A stretch of 10,821 nucleotides of DNA from Chamaesiphon sp. (lineage in GTDB: Bacteria > Cyanobacteriota > Cyanobacteriia > Cyanobacteriales > Chamaesiphonaceae): positions 1 to 10,821 of the forward strand of contig JAJAYU010000210.1 in the NCBI GenBank assembly GCA_026786125.1. Direction: 5' to 3'. The notes under the pieces were generated by a model. That model searched no databases, was not told where the DNA came from, and worked only from the letters and a program-made list of their open reading frames with translations. Positions 5,847-10,821 of this stretch are shown piece after piece. The translations under genes and the position numbers were made by a program. Every line of letters begins with the position of its first letter. The stretch's first letter is position 1.

Positions 5847-7070
5847 TTAAACGCTTCGCAATGCTTCGATCGGATCTAGTCTAGCAGCTTGTCGAGCCGG
5901 AACAACTCCAAAGAATAAACCAATTGCACCGGAAACACTGACTGCCAAAATGATCGCTGGAGGTGAAACAGTGGCTGTAGTCATGGGAGTGAAATTTCGC
6001 ACTAAGACAATACCACCAATCCCAATTAAAGTGCCGATAATTCCCCCGACGGTAGAGAGAATAATTGCTTCGATTGTGAATTGGACTAGGATATCATTTT
6101 GAGTTGCACCGATCGCTTTTCGTAGACCAATTTCTTGGGTACGTTCAGTTACAGATACCAGCATGATATTCATTACGCCGATGCCACCAACTAATAAGGA
6201 GATACCAGCAATCGCCCCTAATAGTAATGTTAATGCACTAGTAATTGTACCGACGATTTGCAATGCATCTTTTTGATTCCGCACGGTAAAATCATCTTCA
6301 TTGACAATTTTGTGGCGGCGGCGGAGTAAATTGGTAATTTGAAACTCGGCAGCATCCATACTTTCGCTATTTTTTGCCGATACTGAAATTAAGGATACTC
6401 GGAGTCCAAATGGTGAAGTTCGACCGATGATTCGCTTACTCATGGTCGTAATTGGGACAAAGATTGCATCGTCTTGATTACTCCCAAAGGAAGAACCTTT
6501 TGCTTCCATTAAACCAACGACTTCAAAGCTGATATTATTGACCCGAATTTGCTTGCCCAATGGATCGTTATTACCAAATAAGCGTTGGGCAATATCTGTA
6601 CCCAACATGGCAACTTGCTTATCGTCTTTGACATCTTGATCTGTCACAAATCGGCCTTTGCTAACGGCAAAATTACGCACAGTTGGGAATTCTTTAGTTG
6701 TGCCTTGAATAATCGAAGTAGTAGTGATATTTTGATAGCTCACCACGAATGAATTCTGTAAAACTGGGGCGACACCAGCAACGGATGGCACTTGACGGGC
6801 GATCGCTCTAGCATCGCTGAGAACTAGTGTTGGCGGCACACCACCCGATCGAATATTCTGCGCTTTGGGAGATCCAGGCAAGATAAATAAGGTATTTGGT
6901 CCCAGATTTTTGAATTGATCTTGGGCGAGAATTTGAGTCCCCTCACCAATTCCAATCATCCCAATTACCGAAGCATTACCAATTACAATACCTAACATTG
7001 TCAAACCGCTTCGCATCTTATTCGATACGAGAGTTTGGACTGCCATCGTGAGACTTTCAACTAGATTCAT
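5847..7070 (-). CDS. MacB/DevC-type ABC transporter permease (FtsX family), no fused ATPase
   Basis: This is a 407-residue inner-membrane permease of a tripartite exporter. Helix 1 (about 22-42) is followed by a large periplasmic MacB_PCD-type domain (about 45-265), then three helices (about 275-305, 330-355, 370-392) forming the FtsX domain. Signatures are LTMLGIVIGNASVI (23-36), GGIGVMNIMLVSVTERTQEIGLRKAIGA (295-322, the coupling-helix region that contacts the ATPase) and PARQAARLDPIEALR (391-405). It lacks the N-terminal ABC domain found in E. coli MacB, so it needs a separate ATPase, as in cyanobacterial DevBCA systems. The adaptor stop lies 5 nt before this ATG, so the two are cotranscribed and probably translationally coupled. 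No ATPase gene follows; the next gene is an aldo/keto reductase. Confidence 0.93.
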   Translation of the reverse strand: MNLVESLTMAVQTLVSNKMRSGLTMLGIVIGNASVIGMIGIGEGTQILAQDQFKNLGPNTLFILPGSPKAQNIRSGGVPPTLVLSDARAIARQVPSVAGVAPVLQNSFVVSYQNITTTSIIQGTTKEFPTVRNFAVSKGRFVTDQDVKDDKQVAMLGTDIAQRLFGNNDPLGKQIRVNNISFEVVGLMEAKGSSFGSNQDDAIFVPITTMSKRIIGRTSPFGLRVSLISVSAKNSESMDAAEFQITNLLRRRHKIVNEDDFTVRNQKDALQIVGTITSALTLLLGAIAGISLLVGGIGVMNIMLVSVTERTQEIGLRKAIGATQNDILVQFTIEAIILSTVGGIIGTLIGIGGIVLVRNFTPMTTATVSPPAIILAVSVSGAIGLFFGVVPARQAARLDPIEALRSV

Positions 7071-7075
7071 ATTTG

Positions 7076-8677
7076 TTACTGCTTATCGCCCATCATTTTT
7101 TCTTTGAATCCTGGGGGAATATCGATGAAGACTCGGTCGCCAGATTTTAGACCTTCCAGAACTTGAATTTTATCTTTGACAGTGCCACCAACTTTAATTT
7201 CTTTAAATTTTGGTTCGTTATTTTCGTCAGGGATATAAACACCAGTTTTACCCTTCTTAGATCCAATTGACGTAGTTGGAACTGTCAGCGCATTACTAGT
7301 TTTCTTACCACTAAAAATGGTATTGACGTTCATACCCGATCGCAATAAGTCCTTACCAGTATCGAGGGCAACCCGCACTTCAAATGAGGTGACATTTTGC
7401 TCAACTACTGCTTCTGGGGCGACCAATCGGACTGTACCTTGAAATGGCTGATCGCTAAAAGCATCAGCAGTTACTACGACCTTTTGACCAACTTTAATTT
7501 TGCCAATATCTACTTCTGGTACTTTCGCTTTAACTTCCATATCTTTGGCAATGGCGACAATCGAAGTAGAGGTTGCTGATGTACTAGTTGAAGCAGAAGT
7601 GGTGGGCGTAACGAAGGCACCAATACTGGCATATCTTTGGGTAATTAATCCCGCAAAAGGGGCAATAACCGTCGAATCTAATAATTGTGATCGAGCTGAT
7701 TGTAATTGAGCATTGGCAACTGCTACGGCTGCGGTTAATTGAGCAATTTCTTCAGGGCGACTGCCATTTTTTGCCTGTTGAAATGCTGCTTGGGCTTGGG
7801 CTACTTGGGCGGCTAAACTAGCGATATCTTCAGATCGACTACCGAGCTGTGACTGGCGCAAGGATTGTTGAACTTCGCTGACAACAGCTTGGCGTTGACT
7901 CAGTTCGGATTGACTATTATTTCGTACCTGCAACAGTTTTTGTTGAGTCTCCAGCAGATTAGCTCTGGCTGTCTGATAGTCAGATGTTGCTTGATCGAGT
8001 TTATCTTGAGCGATTGCCCCTGACTGTTTTAGAGATCGATACCGATCGATCTGGGCTTTGGCGAGTTTAAGCTTCGCTGTAGCAGCGGAGACTTGAGCCT
8101 GAGCCTGTTCGATTTGCTGGGGAGCTATGGACTTAGTTAAATTTAGATTTGCTTGAGCCTGAGCTACTTTTGCCCGCACTTGGGCGGTTTCTTCGGGACG
8201 ATTGCCATTTTTAGCCTTATTCAGATTGGCTTGGGCTTGGTTCAGTCTAGCTTGAGCTTGGGTGATTTCTTCGGCTCGCGTGCCATTTTTAGCCTTATTC
8301 AGATTAGCCTGGGCTTGCTGGACATTCGCCTGAGCTTGAGCAAATCCAGCTTGAACCTTCGCATTCTCCATCTGGGCGATTTTTTGCCCCTGAATCACCC
8401 GATCTCCTTGTTCGACAAACAGTTGAGCAACTCTACCAGATGTCTTTGGGCTAAGATTTGCAGTCTGAAACGGAATAACATTACCACTAGCCATGATTTT
8501 ATCGGTCAAATCTTGGGCTTTTGCTGCGACAGTGTAGCGTTCGAGATCGATTTTAGGAGCTGGCTTGAATTGCGTCATGGCAAGACTTCCTAGTGCTACT
8601 ACACCAATTGTCGCTGCTGCAATACCTACTACAACAGGGAACGGATGTTTAAGATTTTTGAGTAGGGATAGTTGCAT
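7076..8677 (-). CDS. HlyD/MacA-type periplasmic adaptor subunit of an efflux transporter
   Basis: This 533-residue membrane-anchored adaptor would link the inner-membrane permease to an outer-membrane channel. Domains in order are an N-terminal membrane anchor (about 13-35), the first lipoyl half (about 68-105, SPKTSGRVAQLFVEQGDRV), a very long Ala/Gln-rich coiled-coil hairpin (about 106-335), the second lipoyl half (337-355, VIAPFAGLITQRYASIGAFV), a Ser/Thr-rich insert (359-373), the beta-barrel (about 378-456), and a membrane-proximal domain (460-525, VPTTSI and LEGLKSGDRV). The coiled coil holds 26-residue repeats carrying NG(T/N/S)RPEE, at 125-150 and 151-176 and again at 272-297 and 298-323. 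It heads the operon with the permease (5-nt gap). The cargo cannot be read from the sequence; cyanobacterial relatives export glycolipids, peptides or drugs. The ATG at 8677 gives a good anchor start. Confidence 0.93.
   Translation of the reverse strand: MQLSLLKNLKHPFPVVVGIAAATIGVVALGSLAMTQFKPAPKIDLERYTVAAKAQDLTDKIMASGNVIPFQTANLSPKTSGRVAQLFVEQGDRVIQGQKIAQMENAKVQAGFAQAQANVQQAQANLNKAKNGTRAEEITQAQARLNQAQANLNKAKNGNRPEETAQVRAKVAQAQANLNLTKSIAPQQIEQAQAQVSAATAKLKLAKAQIDRYRSLKQSGAIAQDKLDQATSDYQTARANLLETQQKLLQVRNNSQSELSQRQAVVSEVQQSLRQSQLGSRSEDIASLAAQVAQAQAAFQQAKNGSRPEEIAQLTAAVAVANAQLQSARSQLLDSTVIAPFAGLITQRYASIGAFVTPTTSASTSTSATSTSIVAIAKDMEVKAKVPEVDIGKIKVGQKVVVTADAFSDQPFQGTVRLVAPEAVVEQNVTSFEVRVALDTGKDLLRSGMNVNTIFSGKKTSNALTVPTTSIGSKKGKTGVYIPDENNEPKFKEIKVGGTVKDKIQVLEGLKSGDRVFIDIPPGFKEKMMGDKQ
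8203..8305 (-). repeat. Intragenic 78-bp tandem repeat in the adaptor coiled coil
   Basis: An exact 25-bp match occurs at 8203-8227 and 8281-8305, exactly 78 bp (26 codons) apart; the bases between and after are also similar. It encodes the NLNKAKNG(T/N)R motif twice. A more diverged copy lies near 7764-7800. The nucleotide-level identity points to recent duplication or gene conversion inside the coiled-coil part of the gene, rather than only protein-level constraint. Confidence 0.8.
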
Positions 8678-9015
8678 GGGAACTCATGGCTAGCTAATTT
8701 ACAGAGGAAGGACTGGCGAATAGTATTTGTTACGTTTATTTACATTTATTTTAACTCGTCTCTACAAAGGATTGCTAGTGTCAAAAGTCATATCGATCGG
8801 TAGTAAAATCTCTACCTTATATGGCAATTAGTTTGACGGATGTGAGCTTAGCCACAACCCGTGCCCTCAATCTATACAACTAATCCATCGAAAATTGCGA
8901 TAGTATCTGTCCTATGATGGAACCGGAAAACACTACGACCGTCAATTTAAATTTAGATCTTTGAGCAGCTCCAAATCCACCGATTTCCTACTATCTACCT
9001 AACCCTGTATTTATT
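8678..9015. promoter_or_regulatory. Divergent promoter region between adaptor and TPR genes
   Basis: This 338-bp region has no convincing gene and must hold the promoters for both the minus-strand exporter operon and the plus-strand TPR gene. Visible elements are a GTA-N5-TAC palindrome at 8723-8733, a 10-bp tandem repeat TAC(G/A)TTTATT at 8731-8750, a minus-strand TTGACA at 8784-8779 without a -10 at proper spacing, a hairpin GGTAG/CTACC at 8799-8816, and a TATGAT -10-like box at 8913-8918 about 100 nt upstream of the TPR start. Two frames of 20 and 16 codons (8821-8883, 8914-8964) look like chance. Exact transcription starts cannot be assigned. Confidence 0.5.
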
Positions 9016-9897
9016 GTGCCCAAACGGATTTATTTATTACTACTTACCGCCTGTCTAGGGATTGTGAGTATACCAACTGCAACTTATAGCCAAGCCCTAC
9101 TACCATATACTCCCAAGCAAGATCCCCAATCCCTAACCGAAACAAGCAAAAGTCTGTTGCGACAAGCCGCAGGTTTGGTACAATTTCAACAATATGAACA
9201 GGCGATTCCTCGCGTGGCATTGGCAACTCAATTAGCACCCAAAAATCATGAAGCCTGGTTGTTTTTGGGTACCTTATACGTTCAAACTCAAAAGTATCAA
9301 AAAGGGATCGATGCACTCCAGCAAGCTAAAGCAATCAAGCCCCAAGATCCAGATGTACTATTCATGCTAGGCTCGGCCTATTTTCAAAAAGGTGACAATC
9401 CACAAGCGATCGAAACCATTAATGCCGGACTAAAAATTAAGCCAGATAATAACAGTGCCCTGTTCGATCTAGGGAATGCCTACTATAAGTCTAACAAGTA
9501 TCCAGACGCGATCGCTCAATACCAAAAAGCTGTCAAAAAAGATCCCAAGTTCTGGCCAGCAATTAATAATATTGGCTTAGTTAGCTATGAAAAAGGCGAC
9601 GTAAACGGTGCGATCCAAAACTGGCAAAGAGCACTCTTGATCGATCCCAAAGCCGCCGAACCAACTCTGGCGATCGCTGTTGCCCTATTTGTCCAAGGCA
9701 AACAAGCCGAAGCCTTTACCACCGCCGAAAAAGCGATCGTCCTCGACAGTCGCTACGCCAACATCCAATACCTCAAAGAAAATCTCTGGGGCGAAAAACT
9801 GCTCAATGACACCCGTAAATTGATTCAGACTCCGATAATTAGAGATTTTATTACTAAGGCTCCAGCTAGGGGATCGGGGGAAGGGAATTGGGGATAG
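9016..9897 (+). CDS. Exported tetratricopeptide repeat (TPR) protein
   Basis: This 293-residue protein has a signal peptide (PKRIYLLLLTACLGIV, probable cleavage after Ser25-Gln-Ala27) and six tandem 34-residue TPR units at about 43-76, 78-111, 112-145, 146-179, 180-213 and 214-247. Each shows the W/L-G-Y-A-P pattern (for example LGNAYYKSNKYPDAIAQYQ at 152-170). It should act as a protein-protein scaffold in the periplasm or thylakoid lumen; its partner is unknown. The start is GTG at 9016, since the signal peptide begins right after it and no better in-frame ATG is seen; there is no Shine-Dalgarno sequence. The last eight residues (GSGEGNWG) and the stop are supplied by a G-rich STRR/palindromic repeat, so the original C-terminus was probably different. 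The gene contains HIP1 octamers near 9510 and 9672. Confidence 0.88.
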   Translation: MPKRIYLLLLTACLGIVSIPTATYSQALLPYTPKQDPQSLTETSKSLLRQAAGLVQFQQYEQAIPRVALATQLAPKNHEAWLFLGTLYVQTQKYQKGIDALQQAKAIKPQDPDVLFMLGSAYFQKGDNPQAIETINAGLKIKPDNNSALFDLGNAYYKSNKYPDAIAQYQKAVKKDPKFWPAINNIGLVSYEKGDVNGAIQNWQRALLIDPKAAEPTLAIAVALFVQGKQAEAFTTAEKAIVLDSRYANIQYLKENLWGEKLLNDTRKLIQTPIIRDFITKAPARGSGEGNWG

Positions 9898-9991
9898 GGG
9901 ATAGGGAATAGGGACGAAAAGCCAGAGAGAACGCTTGCGTTCTGCCCCCTGCCCCCTGTACCCTATCCCCTATCCCCTTTCTTAGTAATAA
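9848..9991. repeat. Nested palindromic STRR element overlapping the TPR gene's 3' end
   Basis: Three concentric stems are visible. The outer is TTATTACTAAG (9848-9858) with CTTAGTAATAA (9981-9991). The middle is a 17-bp perfect arm of GGGGATA units (9890-9906) with its complement at 9961-9977. The inner is AGAACGC (9928-9934) with GCGTTCT (9937-9943). The G-rich and C-rich arms are the two orientations of a CCCCTAT/CCCCTGC heptad repeat. The left part lies within the TPR coding sequence and provides its stop codon. The RNA hairpin, followed by TTTCTT at 9978-9983, may also end TPR transcripts, but it is not a canonical terminator. Confidence 0.7.
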
Positions 9992-10081
9992 TGTATTATT
10001 ATTTCACGGTCTAACCCGATTGCGAACAGTTTGTGGCAGACTGAGGATTAACTAAAGCGATCGAGATAGACATTTGAACTC
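9992..10081 (+). promoter_or_regulatory. Upstream region of the gyrA-type gene
   Basis: This short intergenic stretch contains an AT-rich palindrome, TAATAAT-GT-ATTATTA, spanning 9986-10001, and a -35-like TTGCGA at 10020-10025 followed by a poor -10 (GGATTA at 10045-10050, 19-bp spacing). No Shine-Dalgarno sequence precedes the ATG at 10082. It is the probable promoter for the topoisomerase gene, inferred mainly from position, because the palindromic repeat upstream isolates it from the TPR gene. Confidence 0.35.
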
Positions 10082-10821
10082 ATGGTAAAACAGTTGGATC
10101 TGCTGGGTACAGAAAAAATTATTCCAATTTCCCTGCATTCGGAGATGCAGACATCTTACCTGGAATACGCCATGAGTGTGATCGTGGGGCGGGCATTGCC
10201 GGATGTGCGGGATGGATTGAAGCCTGTGCATCGGCGGATTATTTATGCGATGCACGAGCTGGGATTGACACCAGATCGTCCTTATCGGAAGTGTGCTCGT
10301 GTGGTTGGGGATGTGCTGGGCAAATATCACCCCCACGGCGACCAATCGGTCTATGATGCCTTAGTTAGACTCGTTCAAGATTTTTCAACCCGTTATCCCC
10401 TGTTAGGCGGACACGGCAATTTTGGCTCGGTGGACAACGATCCGCCAGCGGCGATGCGGTATACCGAAACGCGGTTAGCTCCAATTGCTCATGAGGCTTT
10501 ACTGAGTGAAATTAGTACAGCGACGGTTGATTTTGCTGGAAATTTCGATAACTCCCAACAAGAGCCGACAGTCTTACCTGCTCAGGTGCCGATCCTGTTG
10601 ATCAATGGCTGTAGTGGGATTGCGGTAGGGATGGCGACGAATATTCCGCCCCACCATATCGGTGAAATTCTGGACGGTGCGATCGCCTTAATTGACAAAC
10701 CAGATCTGCCCGATGCTAAATTGTGGGAATTAATCCCTGGCCCTGATTTTCCCACAGGTGGCGAGATTATGGGGATCGAAGGGATCCACGATGCTTATCG
10801 CACTGGAAAAGGGATTATCAC
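10082..10821 (+). CDS. gyrA: Type IIA DNA topoisomerase subunit A (GyrA/ParC-like), 5' part
   Basis: The breakage-reunion subunit of DNA gyrase or a topoisomerase IV-like enzyme; the frame is cut by the window end after 246 complete codons. It begins [18 protein letters not shown] and shows [23 protein letters not shown] (26-48), the winged-helix segment [27 protein letters not shown] (75-101) and AAMRYTE with catalytic Arg126-Tyr127. [29 protein letters not shown] and PGPDFPTGG are also intact. Cyanobacteria often carry two GyrA-like paralogues. The K-Q-L-x-L-L N-terminus and the [14 protein letters not shown] region match, from memory, the second (sll1941-like) type rather than the canonical gyrA, so the symbol is a family assignment. 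The residue aligned with E. coli Ser83 is Gln88; Asp87 is kept as Asp92. The gene has its own upstream region. Confidence 0.93.
   Translation, partial: MVKQLDLLGTEKIIPISLHSEMQTSYLEYAMSVIVGRALPDVRDGLKPVHRRIIYAMHELGLTPDRPYRKCARVVGDVLGKYHPHGDQSVYDALVRLVQDFSTRYPLLGGHGNFGSVDNDPPAAMRYTETRLAPIAHEALLSEISTATVDFAGNFDNSQQEPTVLPAQVPILLINGCSGIAVGMATNIPPHHIGEILDGAIALIDKPDLPDAKLWELIPGPDFPTGGEIMGIEGIHDAYRTGKGII

Noticed and set aside
8153..8593. Plus-strand open frame of 146 codons
   Set aside because: It is antisense to the adaptor coiled coil; its Leu/Ser repeats simply mirror the Ala/Gln repeats of the real gene.
8723..8733. NtcA-like GTA...TAC site
   Set aside because: The NtcA consensus needs eight bases between GTA and TAC; only five are present here.
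8779..8784. Consensus TTGACA -35 box on the minus strand upstream of the adaptor
   Set aside because: No -10 box lies at 16-18 bp; the nearest, TAAAAT at 8753-8748, is about 25 bp away, so a functional sigma-70 promoter cannot be claimed.
8821..8964. Two very short plus-strand frames (8821-8883, 20 codons; 8914-8964, 16 codons) in the divergent region
   Set aside because: They have no Shine-Dalgarno sequence, no hydrophobic or other recognisable feature, and are within chance expectation for 338 bp.
10052..10345. Minus-strand open frame of 97 codons
   Set aside because: It is antisense to the highly conserved gyrA-type N-terminus, and its His/Gln-rich product has no plausible features.

Overview
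The window looks like chromosomal DNA from a cyanobacterium. Several copies of the HIP1 octamer GCGATCGC are present (for example near 2624, 6800, 9510, 9672 and 10680), along with many other CGATCG cores. It also has C/G-rich short tandem repeats of the cyanobacterial STRR type, an Uma2-family nuclease gene, and a second-type cyanobacterial GyrA/ParC-like protein. Genes mostly lack Shine-Dalgarno sequences, and GTG or TTG starts are plausible. The genus cannot be fixed from this sequence alone.

Layout. The left end (1-248) is intergenic; a minus-strand gene may begin at 49 and run off the window. Two plus-strand genes follow: an MFS permease (249-1505) and an Uma2-family protein (1552-2142). 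A noncoding stretch then ends in a very strong intrinsic terminator (2346-2385) that separates them from four minus-strand genes. In transcription order these are a HlyD/MacA-type periplasmic adaptor (8677-7076), a MacB/FtsX-type ABC permease (7070-5847), an aldo/keto reductase with two C-terminal Fe-S motifs (5791-4667), and an exported phosphodiester-glycosidase (NAGPA-domain) protein (4377-2392). The adaptor and permease are 5 nt apart and surely form one unit. The reductase follows after 55 nt containing heptad repeats. The glycosidase is separated by about 290 bp of repeat-like DNA and is probably independent. A 338-bp divergent promoter region (8678-9015) leads to an exported TPR protein (9016-9897). 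A nested palindromic repeat and an intergenic region precede the 5' part of a gyrA-type gene (10082 to the window end).

How the genes work together. Adaptor plus permease make two thirds of a MacAB/DevBC-like tripartite exporter. The ATPase gene is not in the window, so it must be supplied from elsewhere. The other genes look like independent housekeeping or accessory functions. I did not find a convincing new multi-gene system. The most unusual features are repeats sitting at gene borders and creating misleading or altered protein ends: a false N-terminal extension of the MFS protein, a false start for the reductase, a false 50-residue extension of the glycosidase, and a repeat-derived C-terminus of the TPR protein. 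There is also a possible small RNA or small peptide gene before the terminator at 2346-2385.
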